Assembly (NCBI GenBank): GCA_964019335.1
Contig: OZ025682.1
Span: 372,001 to 436,000 of the forward strand
DNA: 64,000 nt
From: Diplonema japonicum
Taxonomy: Eukaryota; Euglenozoa; Diplonemea; Diplonemida; Diplonemidae
Direction: 5' to 3'
Position numbers and translations under genes: made by a program. Position 1 is the first letter of the stretch, and each line of letters opens with the position of its first letter. The notes under the pieces are model-generated. The model worked only from the letters and a program-made list of their open reading frames with translations. It was not told the origin of the DNA and did not search any database. Shown here piece by piece: positions 43,320-55,534 of the stretch.

Positions 43320-43972
43320 TTAAATAGTCTTTTTTTTTCTTTTTCTTTTTTTTTTGCTTTGCGATCAAATTTTACGAAACTGGAACTTTAAAAAAAGAAA
43401 GAAGGAAAAAAAAAAAATACTGTACTTAAAAACCTTGTTTAAGCACAGCCATAAAAAGCGATTGGAAAAGAAGAAAAAGAAGACAATCCGAAAAGGAAAA
43501 AAAAAAAAAAAAACAGTCGAGGAATAGATGTATTTTCTCCGTGCTTTCTTCTTCATTTTGTTGGTTTTAAAATAAGTAGGGCAATTGCGTGGGGAGGAGG
43601 GCTGCACGTGGAGGAGTGCAAGATGAGTCTGAAGCTGAGAGATGTCTAGATACCTTTCCTCCCCACCAGCTCTTGTACAGACCCTAAAATAATTTCGAAA
43701 TTTATTTTAAAATACCGTATATCGCTTTTGCTTGATTATTATAAGAATTTAAAAGATCCCCCCCTACTCCCCTCCCCCTCGTTTCCTCATTCTCTTTGAA
43801 TAGAAAGAAACTCTAAACCAAAAAAAAAAAAGCTTTTTATTGGTTGTTTTCCAATATCGCTCCCCACCACCACCCCCGTTCGCTTCTTTCTCCCTGTTAT
43901 TTCTTTGTTGAAAACAGTTTTTTTTATTTTTTATTTTTTCTTGCTTTTTACAAACGTCATTCATCCCTGACC

Positions 43973-43984
43973 ACCCTAACACAG
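43973..43984 (+). promoter_or_regulatory. Putative splice acceptor upstream of copy 3
   Basis: CACCCTAACACAG followed by GCGACTCAAA, matching the site before copy 2. Confidence 0.45.
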
Positions 43985-44088
43985 GCGACTCAAAGGGGGA
44001 GAGGGGGTGGGGAATACATAAGACACCCCCAGCCGTAGCGGTAAAAAAAGAAAAAAAAGAAAACGAAAAGAAGAAAAAACCAATATTG

Positions 44089-47000
44089 ATGGTTGTGCGA
44101 TCCCTGCTGCTATGCGCAGCAGTGTCTGTCGCATCTGCGACACTGTGCTACGACACTGGCTCGTCTGAGTACATCGTGCAGCACGGGAAGGGGTGCGGGA
44201 GGGGGAGGGACTACACTCTCCCCAGTGACGTAGGGACGTACAAGGGACTCAAGGTAGTAGAAACAGCGTCCAGCGCGCTGTGCCAAAAGCTGTGCCACAT
44301 GAACGAGAAATGCAAAGGGTTCGAATGGCAGACCTATGACGAGGCCACCGGTCAGCCCCTCGTGACACCAAAGTGCCTCTTCCGACGAGACACCGACACC
44401 ACTGTGGACGCAGAGCACAGCACCTGCTTCAGGAAGTCTCTTGGTGGGGCGTACAAGTTCTGCGCACGTGAGGGTGGGACCTGTTCCTGCAGCACCGAGG
44501 CACGATTCGGGAAGGACGGGGCATGGGTTCACGTTCCGATCAGTGGTTCCAACACGATTGCCTGCACTGCTGAACAGTTCAACGTGAAGACAACTGAAGA
44601 CGGACGCGAGTGCCAGTGCTCTGCGCACGACGGCCTCGAGCTCCTCCTCGACGCTGCGAACTACATCGACGGCGACGAGTGGCTTGATGAGTCGGGGAAC
44701 GGACACAACGCGTACCTTGCCTTTCCTTACGAGAAGGATCAGGACACTGCTCCTGAATTCGTTCCCGGGTTCCGTGCACCGGCACACTTCACCTTTGACG
44801 GGAAGAACGACTACATTGCACTCAAAGACATGCACTTCAGTACCGAAAAACGCCTCTCCGCCTTCTCCATCAGCATCTTGTTCCGCACAACCTGGACACA
44901 CCAAAACGTGAACAGCAACTGGGCACTCATCGACTTCGACCGCAGCGAGTTCTTCAATGTGTTCGTGCGGGCCACCGACGGCTTCATTGGCTTCTCGTCT
45001 CACGGCAAGGATGGGACGAACGACATGCGCGGGTCAACCGTCGTGAACGACGGTGGGTGGCACTGGGTAACAGTGACCTACAGCATGGCACAGCAGCAGA
45101 AGAGCATCTACGTGGATGGTGTTCTGGACAGTGTGAAGACTGGAGTTCACGAGACTGGCGTCGGTTCCTCGAAGACCAGGTACGGCATGGTGGGCGAGGG
45201 ATCCGAGTCGAGCACCCAGTTTGGCAGTGGCAACGGCATCTACTTCCATGGTGACATTTCCCGCATTGAAATCTACACCTCCATCCTCGACCCCAGCACC
45301 CTGACAAAGGGCACCAGCAGTGGGGTTCCTATCGGGGACAAGTCAACTTGTGATACCATCCCCGGTGGGAAGTGCGAATGGACCTCTGGCCTACAGAAGG
45401 ACACGTACTACTTTGCCCATGCTGATGAGGAGGGTGACTCTGTGAGGTACGTCGTCGGTTCCGACCCCACTGTCTTGTTTTCCAATGTTTCTTTTACTGA
45501 CATGCCCCCACAGACCACGACCGTGCGTGTCGTTCTTGAGGAGGGTTGCATGAAGGAGGACAAGCTGGAAGCGGGATGGCTCGAAGCTGGTGTTACTTCT
45601 TCATACGACTCATGTTCCTTGACCCTTCAAGGCCAGGCTGATGTCACCAAGTGGCAGAAGATGGTTCGTTCCATTGTGTTCTCGACAGGGTCAGAGGACT
45701 TCCATGAAAGACGCATCTCTTGGAACTTCGGTGATCAGATCTACAGCAGTGAGACTGGGCACTATTATCAATTCCTCCGCATGAAAGGGATTACGTGGAA
45801 CGAGGCGAAAAATCTATGTGAGAAGACACTGCTGCAGGGTCAGCCAGGGTACCTTGTGACTGTGACGTCTGCGATCGAGAACGATTTGGTGAAAACACGT
45901 CTGCACGGAGAGGGGTGGATCGGTCTGTCTGATGCCGAGACTGAGGGTGAATGGCGTTGGGTGACTGGGCCCGAAGGTCTTGAGGACAGTGGAAAAGGGC
46001 GCATTGTTGGGTACGGGACACGCGACTTTAAACCGCACCACGGAGAGTTCAGTGAATGGGAAGCTGGCGAGCCCAATGATTATGCAGGCAATGAAGACTA
46101 CGGGCACTACCTTGTAAATGGCTTCTGGAATGATTATTCTGAGGACAAGAGCAACCTCCAGGGTTGTGTCTGCGAGTGGGGCGGTCTTGGTGGCGCTTCT
46201 TTTGTGCAACCATACCAAGGTACGGTGATGGTCCGCTTGGAGGGGTGCATGGTAAAGCCATGCAACCATGACAAGAAGAACTACTGCCTCAGGGAGAAGG
46301 GGTGCAGCTGGAGCACCGCGAGCTCAGTGTGCTACCCAACCTGTCCTGACAACTACTTCTCTGAACTGTGCAATGTTTACTGCCACCCCAAGGAGACGTG
46401 CTCTGGGAAGGGGAAGTGCAACAACGACGGTAAATGTCTGTGCAGTAAGGAATGGGGTGGCCCGACATGCAGCTGGCCCCGTCACCAGTGCAAGGCTTGG
46501 GGTGACCCGCACTACACCAGCTTCGACGAGGAGAGGTTCGACTTCCACGGAGTTCCGCAGTCCACAAACCTTGGTAACCCTGTCGGGCGCTTTGTTGTGT
46601 ACGAGAGGGGAAGCTACAAGATCATCGCACAGCACTACAGATGCAGTGGGACAGACAAGCGCCCCATCGGGTGCATGAAGCAGATCCGCTTTGTGGCAGG
46701 TGCATGGAGCATGGAGATCAATGTGGACTTCGGGCAGTCGCCTTCCGAGTATGGTATCATCCATGTTTCGAATGGCACGAGTTCCTACAACGTGGATGCA
46801 GTGGCTATGAAAAAAGCAGATAGTCTCCCTATGTTGATTGGTGATGTGGCCCTTGTCGATGCACGTCCTTCGAAGAAGCGTGTGACGTACACCTTTGAGC
46901 TTCCCAACGAAAACGACATCCACACGAGGGTGAAGCTGGCGCAGGACAACTCGTGGAGGGCACCTTACATGAATATCTATGTGGACCACTTCGGAAGCAC

Positions 47001-50000
47001 CCATGGTGTGAGCGGTCTGTGCACTGGGTCGTGTGACAGCTCAGTAACAACGACAGGATGGGGCAAGGACTGTACAAAACCCTTTGCCGATCAGTTCGAC
47101 TGCAAGGGGCCTGACTGTAATTTCGGGACTGTTATCCGTGACGCTGACATCAAGTTCTGCCAAGGCCTCCCCATGGGACAGGGTGGATGCACTGTTGACA
47201 GTTTGGGCTGCGACAACAACATGGTTGCGTTGGACTGGGCACGCTCCTGCTGTGACATATTTAGGAAGTGCGGCGGCGAGGACCAGTACAAGCAGTGTGT
47301 GGTGGAGAACTGCAACATGGGGTGGGTGGAGCAGGAGAAGTACTCAAAGTGTGTTGACGCTTTCCAGGGTGTCCTGCTCGAGAGCCGTGAGTGTGAACGT
47401 GAGATTTGCACGCAAGCTGTGAACAGGGGCAGTCCCGATTGTGGTGAGTGCCTCCCCGACTACTACGGTCCTGACTGTGACAAATTCTGCGACCCTAAAA
47501 TAACGTGCGGCGGACACGGGACTTGCAACGGACAGGGGAAGTGTTGGTGCGAAAAAGGTTACACGTACTCTGATGGAGCTAGCGGTGTATACTGCATGCA
47601 TATTTGTCAGGCGCAGGGAACACAGACGAAGTGTGACGCACGTGGTAAAACATGCAGGTGGAGCACTGCTGAGAGCCGTTGCATGAAGGCCTGTCCAAAG
47701 GGGTACTTCGGACTGAACTGCAAGACAGCTTGCGACCCAAAGACCACTTGCTCCAATCACGGGAGCTGTGACAAAGATGGAAAGTGCGTGTGCAAAGTTG
47801 GATGGGGTGGAGAGGACTGTGGGATGGGGAAGTACACCTGCAGTGCTTGGGGTGACCCGCACTACACAAGCTTCGAAGGGAAGAGGTTTGACTTCTTTGG
47901 ACCTGGCTACGAAATAGATCCTCAGAAGGACATCGAGTACGAGCTGTACGGGAAGGGGTCCCTGCATGTTCAAGCAAGGCACTGGAAGTGTAACAGCAAG
48001 GCAACCTGCATGAAGAAGCTCTCAATCTGGGATGAACGTGGTGGTACTGTAGAGATGCGCATCGATGGGTCGCTGAGGGTGAACTGCACAGAGTACAACT
48101 CCACACAGGTTCAAGAGATGCTCCACTTCGGCGACTGGGTGGTTCTCCCCAGGAACTGCAATGGGAACACATCATGTGAAGAGGTATCACCGCTTCGCCT
48201 CACTGCGGCGAAAAAGACCAATCTCGGGAAGGGCAAGGCACCCTCGTTCTTCTTCGAAGTCTCGAAGGTGAAGTACAACGTGAACAGCGTGGCCACGATG
48301 GACGTACAGCTGAAGATCGACGTTGCGGCACGCTCCAGTGCGATGGACGTGTACTTGACACACTTCGGTGACCACCCTGTGAAGGAAGGCGTGGTGGGGC
48401 TCTGTCACGGCAAGCCTGGGAGCGGGAAGCCTGGCACTGGTGAACCTGGTTGCTTCACGGACGACCAGAGCTCGTGCCCTCAAGGCGGCACGCCACCTTA
48501 TGGGCACTGCAGAACGGGACCTCCCAGGTGTGCTGTGGTAAACCCCCCCACCTGTTGGAGTGGTGTTCCTGACTCAGAGTGTGGCTTCTGTGCCATTGAC
48601 ACAGCTCCTGAGCCGCCCATGACGATCTGGAGGTGCGATGTTGAATCCTCTAAGCAGCAGGCCGAAGAATGCTGCAAGCAACACAAATCGTGCAAGGATG
48701 GGAATGGGGATGGGAACGGGGGGAGCGCGTACGAGCAGTGTGTTTGGGACGAGTGTGCACTCGGGGAAGACAACAAGTGTCTGGACAACCATGGGGCGGC
48801 CCTCGACTTCGATGACCAGTCGATGGAGGAGTCGTGTGCGTGCGAGGACCCCCACATGGCGATCGATTACGAGACGGGACTCTGCACCGCCTGCAAGCCC
48901 GGTTGGTACCCAGGGAACGGGAAGCAGTGTGCAAAGTTCTGTGATGCTGCTGTGACGTGCAACAACCATGGGTCGTGTGATGGTGGTGGCTACTGCTGGT
49001 GCAACGAGGGATATGAGGGGGACGAGTGTCTCGGGGTGACAGATGAGTCCAGAAACCCTGCCAGCAAGGCCTGTACAGACCAGGGAGATCAGGCCTCGTG
49101 CAACGCAATCGCTGAGTGCATGTGGGGAGATGAGACGCTTCTTTGCACCAGAAAAGACGACAAGACAAAGCAGTGCTGGGAGTACTTTGCACAGTCGGAG
49201 TGTAATGCTAATGGGTGTTTCTGGGAAGTTCGCACTGAAAAGTGGCTGGAAGGCACATGCTTGGATGGACGACCTGCCAAAGAGATTAGTGTCGACTGCA
49301 AAGACAACTGCCCACAGTGGTTCACACCTGTGAAGGGGAATGTGCAGAAGACCGGGTGCCCCGCGGACCTGTGCACACCGCCTCGGGAGGGTGACAAGGT
49401 GTTCGTGAACGTGACGGGCTTCCCTTCGAACAAGGTGTTCCAGCCATCGTGTGCAGCAGCCGCCGAAGCCATGCTTCAGGGGAAGACCACTGAGGAGCAG
49501 CAGCTGTGCCAGGACGGCTGGGCAGTGATTCTCGGGGACACTATTTCGTGCGACACGCTCCACGAAGAAATGATCGCAACCAACATGCCCTACCCCACAA
49601 GGGTGTATCGCAGCTACTATCTCAACGAGACGACAAGGGTGTCGCCCCTTGTGTCCCACTGGGACCACCAAGACGAGAACCTTCACGGGTACAAGATCTG
49701 CTACGTCCCTCTGAGGCCCGCAAACGCGGACCCCAAACTCTTTGTGCCGGTATGATTTCTCTTCAAACCTAAACCACCAAACACAACAGTCCACCGTTGC
49801 AGCCAGGTCGTGCCCTGGGAATTATGAGTTCGGTCAGAAAGGCGAGTGCACCACCTGCAAGGATGGGTGGCACGGTGTTCAGTGCAACGTGTACTGCACG
49901 GCGCAGTCCTCCTGCCACGGCCACGGGGTGTGCAAGGTGATACCAAAGAGCGGAGACGTGTGCACGTGCGATTCCGGATGGGTGGACGAAAACGGCATCA

Positions 50001-50799
50001 CAAAAGAAGAGTTCAAGTACACAATGGAGTGCTACGCTGCAACGAAGGAGACGAAGGCGATGCCAGGGTACGAGGGGTACGTTCCGAAGGAGTTTGCGGT
50101 GAAGACTGCTGAGCTCCGGCCTGCAGGGGAGGAGGGCGGGTGCGGGGCCGAAATGGAGTACGAGGAGTGCCGGCCGCCTGTGAAGGGTGAGAAGGTGATT
50201 GTGAACGTGACGGGGGTGGCGCCCAGCGTGTCGTCTGGATGCGACGGCGAGGGGTGCAAAGTAGGGAGCGCTGCTGTGGTGCGGAAGGGGGCCTCGTGCA
50301 GCAAGCCTGCTGCGGGGGACATCCTGATGGACGACATCGTGATGGAGGGGACGAAGGACCCCGAGGTGAAGGTCTCAAAGCCCGTGACGCTGGAGTTCGA
50401 CCCCATGACAGAGGAGTACGAGGTGTGCTACCACGCAAAGGTGTCGTCGCTTCCTGTCGATGTGAAGGAACACGTCGACACGAAACCGGCAACACTCGCA
50501 AAGGGCGCACCGAAGGACGGGTCCTCTGGTGGTGGCTCCTCCTCCTCCACAGGGGCCATCGTGGGAGGTGTGGTGGCAGGTGTTGCTGTCCTTGCTGCTG
50601 CGGGCTTTGCTGCCAAGTATGTTGAAACCCACTCACACACAACCATTACTTCCACAGGAAACTTATTGCTGGTGCTGGAAGCGGGGGTAAAGGTGCTGAC
50701 TTCTCTCAATCCAAACTAGACCAGCTTGCCCCACAAGAACCTGGTGAACTTGCTGAAATTGATGAAATGGAAGAATTGTACGACCGAGAAGAACCTTAG
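44089..50799 (+). CDS. Giant cell-surface mosaic protein, tandem copy 3 (3 exons)
   Basis: Exons 44089-49749, 49790-50616 and 50658-50799 give 2,209 residues. The start MVVRSLLLCAAVSVASA is a variant signal peptide that joins the common sequence at TCCCTGCTG. Domain order matches copies 1 and 2. It is the most diverged copy: the lectin domain differs around the binding site while keeping EPND and WND, the EGF before VWD2 is different (KGYTYSDGASGVYC), and the 49035-49365 block (about 110 residues) is largely its own. Long flanking blocks are near-identical to the other copies at the nucleotide level. The tail has a GGKGADFSQSKLDQLAPQE variant ending DREEP. Likely surface adhesin/receptor with altered ligand range. 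Confidence 0.9.
49750..49789 (+). other. Intron 1 of surface-protein copy 3
   Basis: 40 nt, GTATGATTTC to CACAACAG. Same position and same in-frame TGA as copies 1 and 2, but shorter and without the A-run. Splicing gives FVP-STVAARSCPG. Confidence 0.88.
50617..50657 (+). other. Intron 2 of surface-protein copy 3
   Basis: 41 nt, identical to the other copies; splicing leads to the cytosolic tail with TAG at 50797-50799. Confidence 0.88.
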
Positions 50800-52516
50800 G
50801 AAATTCTCGTTGGATTCTATAATTTTTTTTTTTTGTTATTATTTATTCTTCATGTGGCTTCGCCGTAGCGTGCTCTTCCTCCTTCTTATTGAGGGAAAAA
50901 AAAAGAAAAAAAAAAGAAGAAGAAAGAAATAAAGAGAAGTGAATACAAAGCAAAAACAAACAAAACAAAAAAGAAAATCCACAAAAAGTAAAGGATACTG
51001 CTCTACCCCCCCCTTCTTTTTTGTACCTACTATACATTTTTTTTTGGAGAGGCCGGGGGAGGGGGGGGAAAGAGAGAAAATTCCTGAATTGAAAAACATA
51101 AAGAAGAAATGGAAAATTGTTTTTGTTGATTACTTTTTCTTTTCTCTCTTCTTTTTTTTTTGTCTATCTACTTGTCAAATTGTCTGTCTTTGTGTGTGGC
51201 TTATCTTGATCTAGATCCTTAACTGGCGGATGTGTGTGTGTGTGTGTGTATTTTTATTCTTCCGCGTCCTCTTATGCTTTCTGTCCCCTGTCCTCCTTTT
51301 TTTTTTTTTTTTTTTTTTTACTGACATAAATTAATCAAGAGAACAGATATCGTGTAGAATGTACACAGAACCAGTTGGGGACGATAAAAAAGATCAATTC
51401 GTGTTGGGGATATAAAAAAAAGGGAGGGGGGGGGAAGGGTTTTCCGGGAACAGGACAATGGCGCTTTAGCTGGCGACATGGTGGGAGTGAGGGGGGGCGA
51501 AACAAAAGAAAGAAAGAAAGAGTAAAAAAAAAATCCCCTTTCTTAGCTGCAAAGGTGGCACGTGGATTTTTATTTGCTTTTTTTTTTATATTTTATTTTA
51601 TTCTAGAATCAGAGAAAGGAAAGGAGGGACAACAGGGCTAAGAGGGAAGGGAGGGGGGGAAAAAAAAAAGAAGGACAACAGGTAAACTGCCAGCAGTAGT
51701 AAATAGTAGAAAATACAAATTCTTAAGAAAAAAAAAAAAAAAAAAAAGAGAGGGAAACAAAAAAAACAAAGGAATGAACTTGCTTTTTTTTTTTTGAGTT
51801 TCTTTCTGCGAATATTTTTACCCTTTGTTCAGTAATTAGGGGAGTGTTCACTGGACGGTGCAGTTGTTAAGTTATTGAAAGGGGGGGCAAAAAAAGAAGA
51901 AGAAGAAAAAAAAAAGAAAAAAAAAGAAGGTCCCCTCCCAGGACTGGGAACCTGTGTCTCAGTACCACGACTGCAGCATGTACAGGAAGAAGAAAGAAGT
52001 CTGGCGCATAGAGAGAAGAAAATTGCTAATTGCACTATGTATTTCTCTCGCAAAAAGGGGTCATCGAGACAGCTTTTCTCATTCGTTAATGTGGTTTCCC
52101 TCTTCTCTTCTATTTTTTCATGCTGAAAGAAGAAGGGGGATGAAAGAAAAAAGCCTGACCCAATTTCATTATTCCTTTTTTTTTTTAAAAAAAGAAATGT
52201 GTTTGTGCCATCGTTCTTAAAGAGAAAAAAAAAGCAAAAAAAAAACCCCCCCATCGGACTGTTTAGCACTCCCCCCATTTTTATTTCAATCCCCCCCCCC
52301 CGCCCTTTTCGACAATTTCCCCCTTGTTTCCTTCCCGCCCCTCCTCTCTCTTTATTTACTTTTGAGAGAAAAAAAAAAACAGAAAAAAAAAAGCAGAATA
52401 AAAAAAAAAGGGGGGTTTCATATAAGTTTCAATTACTTTACTTTTATATAATTTTTTTTTTTTAAGTTTACCAAATCAAAAAAAAAAAAAGAGAGCGAGA
52501 CAAAAAAAAAAAAAAA
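50800..52516 (+). other. Homopolymer-rich spacer with TG microsatellite
   Basis: A 1.7-kb low-complexity spacer with a TG dinucleotide run (51231-51249), a T-run (about 51298-51319) and many A-runs. No coding frame of normal composition and no RNA gene recognised. Confidence 0.6.
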
Positions 52517-53455
52517 ATGTTGGACCTGATACATAATCTCGGCGACAAGACGATCACAAGTGCGTGTGAGGACCCCGTTCAGGGGGGGACCGCGAATGAA
52601 GTTATAATGGGTGTCCTGGGAGTGGCCACCTTCATCACCTATGTACCGATGGTGTGGAGCGTGTACGAGGCGAAGAGCAGCAAAGGAATCAGTTTGACAA
52701 GCATGCTGCTCGTCTGCGTCACAAACTTCGCCTCGACCGTCGGTGTTGGCCTTCAAAACTGGCAATCCGTGATATGCTGCGGACAGTCGAAGTGGAGCAC
52801 GGTACAGTGCCTTGAAGGCTTGAACCCCATCCTTCTAATCGGTGCTAATGTTATAGGCTGTGTCCCGGTGTACGTTTTGTGTGTTATTTACTTTTATTCC
52901 GGTGAATCTGTGGATGTGGAATCACAAGAATCTCGAAGCACGTTCAAATCCTCCCTCGCACCGCAGAATCTGTTAGAAGACACCACAGATGTTCTTTACA
53001 CGCAAAAAAGGGCAAACTGGAGTCTTTTCCTGTACACGGTGTGGGAGGTAGTGGTAATTGCCTTATGTGTGATTCTTCTCGCCACTGAGGGTACACACTC
53101 CGACGCTGTTAAATGGTATGCTGACTCGCTGAACGTTCTGGCAGGGATCGCCATGGCTTTCTCGTGGATTCCTCAGATTTACGTAACATACAAGGCGAAG
53201 GATGTTGGAAACCTCTCTATTGTGACTATCCTTACGCAGGCTCCTGGTGCTGCTGTTGTTTGCATTTCAATGATGATCGCCGGGCAGCAGATTACAGCCA
53301 TTCTCCAGAACGCGATCGCTGCATTGTGCCTCAGTGTTCTCCTCGTCTTGTGCATTAAATACAAGTACTTCGACAAACGGGGCACAAAGTACGAGAAGGT
53401 TGAAAACACCGATTCTGAAAGCGGGGACGATGAGATCAACGTTGCGAAGGATTAG
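52517..53455 (+). CDS. PQ-loop family seven-transmembrane transporter
   Basis: A 312-residue membrane protein. Two PQ-loop type repeats are visible: YVPMVWSVYEAKSSKGISL (about residues 38-56; the usual PQ is PM) and WIPQIYVTYKAKDVGNLSI (about 217-235, canonical PQ). About seven hydrophobic spans fit the 3+1+3 layout of PQ-loop proteins (lysosomal cystinosin/PQLC2-like amino-acid exporters). A charged 35-residue loop separates the halves and an acidic tail ends the protein (ENTDSESGDDE). Likely role: export of amino acids or related solutes from lysosome-like compartments; substrate not determinable. The start follows a 15-A run. Confidence 0.85.
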   Translation: MLDLIHNLGDKTITSACEDPVQGGTANEVIMGVLGVATFITYVPMVWSVYEAKSSKGISLTSMLLVCVTNFASTVGVGLQNWQSVICCGQSKWSTVQCLEGLNPILLIGANVIGCVPVYVLCVIYFYSGESVDVESQESRSTFKSSLAPQNLLEDTTDVLYTQKRANWSLFLYTVWEVVVIALCVILLATEGTHSDAVKWYADSLNVLAGIAMAFSWIPQIYVTYKAKDVGNLSIVTILTQAPGAAVVCISMMIAGQQITAILQNAIAALCLSVLLVLCIKYKYFDKRGTKYEKVENTDSESGDDEINVAKD

Positions 53456-53493
53456 GAGGGGATTTTTTTTTTTTTTTTTTTCTTTTAAGGGGA

Positions 53494-54211
53494 AAAAACA
53501 CTGTTCACGGTAAGCAAATAACTTTTTTTCCACCGTTTCCTTAAACTTAAAAATTTTTTTCCACCAAGTACGGTAACCTGCAACTTTTTTTTTCCACCGT
53601 TACTGTGACCACCAAGTTTTTTCCCTTATGCAACTACAAACTTTTTTTTCCACCAAACACGGTAAATACGGTATCATTTTTATGCCTGATTAGGGTTTGG
53701 GAAAGAACTTTGAGGAGTGACTGGGACTGAACCCAACCAGTTGAGAAATGCAGGTTGCAGCATTATGCCCAACCTTTCTCCAGTGCACATGTTCTTCCCC
53801 TCCCCCTCACTCCGCTTCCTCTTCGCCGGCCTGCCTATTTGTGACTGTCACGATTAGTGGCCTGAGGCGTTTTCACAGGCAGAAGGGGGTGGACACGAAA
53901 AAAATCCAAAATTTCGAAAAACTAAAAAATGAGAACAATAGGAAGGTTTCATGGGAGAGTGGAAAAAAAAAGTTATGGGTTACCGTACTTGGTGGAAAAA
54001 AAAGTTCCAACATACATGGTTTAGTGGAAATAAGATTAGGTTACCGTGGACAGTGGAAACTTTATTTAAAAAAACCGTTTTGGTGTAAAAAAAAGTTATG
54101 ATTACCGTACTTGGTGGGAAAAAAGTTCTAAGTTACCGTGAATAGAGGTCAAAATTCTGCTTACAGTACTTGGTGGAAAAAGGTTATTTGCTTACCGTGA
54201 ACGGTGTTTTT
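53494..54211. mobile_element. Foldback-like non-autonomous element (718 bp)
   Basis: The two ends are inverted copies: AAAAACACTGTTCACGGTAA at 53494 and its reverse complement with one change at 54211, matching for about 29 bp. Both arms carry several degenerate repeats of a TTTTTCCACCAAGTACGGTAA-like unit, pointing inward from the left and outward from the right, so the arms could fold back over much of their length. A non-repetitive centre lies at about 53680-53970. No transposase frame. A clear target-site duplication is not visible. Confidence 0.7.
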
Positions 54212-55151
54212 CTCTTATTTAAATAATATTTTGAGATAGCGCGTGGTATTACTATAATTTTTTTTTTTTTGGAAGATGGGAAGGGGGGGAAAAAATAACC
54301 AGTATTTTTTTTGGACTTTATATGGAACTTCATTTTTTTTTCTTCTTTTTTTTCTCGTTAGGTACCGGGCTAAAAAAAAAAAAAAAAAAAAAAAAATAAG
54401 GGGAGGAAATTCAGATTTAGAAGTATTTCCGTTCCGTATGAAGTCCAAGTATGGTAAATAAATTAATTGCGTATTTTTCCTTTTTTTTTTCTCTTTTTTT
54501 TTTTTTCCCGTGCGTGTTTTTTTAATTTTTTTTGTTGCAATAAAAATTCTGTTTTCCCCTTTCACCTTTTTTTTTTTTCTTTTTCTTTCATCTTCCTTTT
54601 TTTTTTTTTTTTCCCTCAATTTTTTTTTTGTTCCTCCCCCTTCCGGACGTGTGAAATGAAAAATGAACAAAAAAAAAAAAAAAAAAAAGTCGTAATTTAG
54701 TCGTTAACATAAACAAAAAATGTATCAGTGCCAAGTTTCTCCTTTTTTTTTTTTCTTTTTTTTTTTTTCTCTGGCCAAAACGCCCGGCTGTGAGTGAAAT
54801 GTTAAGTGTGTTTGACCTCTTTTCTGTGTAAGCAATTTGGGTGGGCCTGTTTTTAGATTTTCCCCCTGAACCCTCTTTTTCTTTTAAACCTCCGAAACAA
54901 CTACTCAAATAAGAAAAAGGGGGGAAGGGAGGCGAGAAGGTGGTGGGTCCCCCCCCCACTTTTTTTTGTATGAACGAGTTTTTAACTTGTCTGACCAAAA
55001 GGGGAGCATTGTCGTAAAGCGAATGATTGGAGGCATTGGGGATATCGCTTCTTCGACCTATTCTCAAACTTAAAAAATGAGCGTGAACTCGGGGTTATAA
55101 ATCTTTTGAGGTTTCTACACCCGGCACGAAAACAACGACAAGTTCCTCTTT

Positions 55152-55193
<42 letters not shown>

Positions 55194-55534
55194 CCGATAC
55201 TTGTAAATTTTGAAAAAATTGTTATAAAGAGTAAAAAAAAAAAACAAAAAAAAAAAAACAAAAAAGAAACTCTTTTTTTTTTCCTTTTTTTTTTCGCATG
55301 CACCAGAATGCAACTATTCGGTCTGTTTATTTTTTTTTTCCCCTCTTTTTTTTCTCGCTCTTTCTTTTTTTTTTTTTCTTTCCATACACCCTCCCACCTT
55401 TTTTTTTTTCTTCTTCTTTTTATATTTGTTACCCCGAATCAAGAAAAATTCCCTCCCCCCTCGATATATTTTTTCTTCTCCCCCTTTTTTTTTTGCAAAC
55501 AAAAAAAAACAGACAAAAAAAAAAAAAAAAGGGA
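54212..55534 (+). other. Homopolymer-rich spacer
   Basis: T- and A-runs, including about 36 T at 55157-55192. Open frames here are poly-Phe/poly-Lys. An upstream in-frame ATG at 55298 leads into the WD40 gene only through such low-complexity codons and is not taken as its start. Confidence 0.6.

Larger units (their letters stand above)
42442..44088 (+). other. Spacer between surface-protein copies 2 and 3
   Basis: A 1.65-kb A/T-rich spacer. It contains a third hairpin repeat (42881-42912), one copy of a 177-bp dispersed repeat (43143-43319) and a motif shared with the previous spacer (about 43436-43460). The rest is homopolymer-rich. No credible gene. Confidence 0.6.

Noticed and set aside
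55298-55534. Upstream in-frame ATG for the WD40 gene
   Set aside because: It encodes Phe/Lys homopolymer strings; the ATG at 55535 gives a sensible acylation motif.
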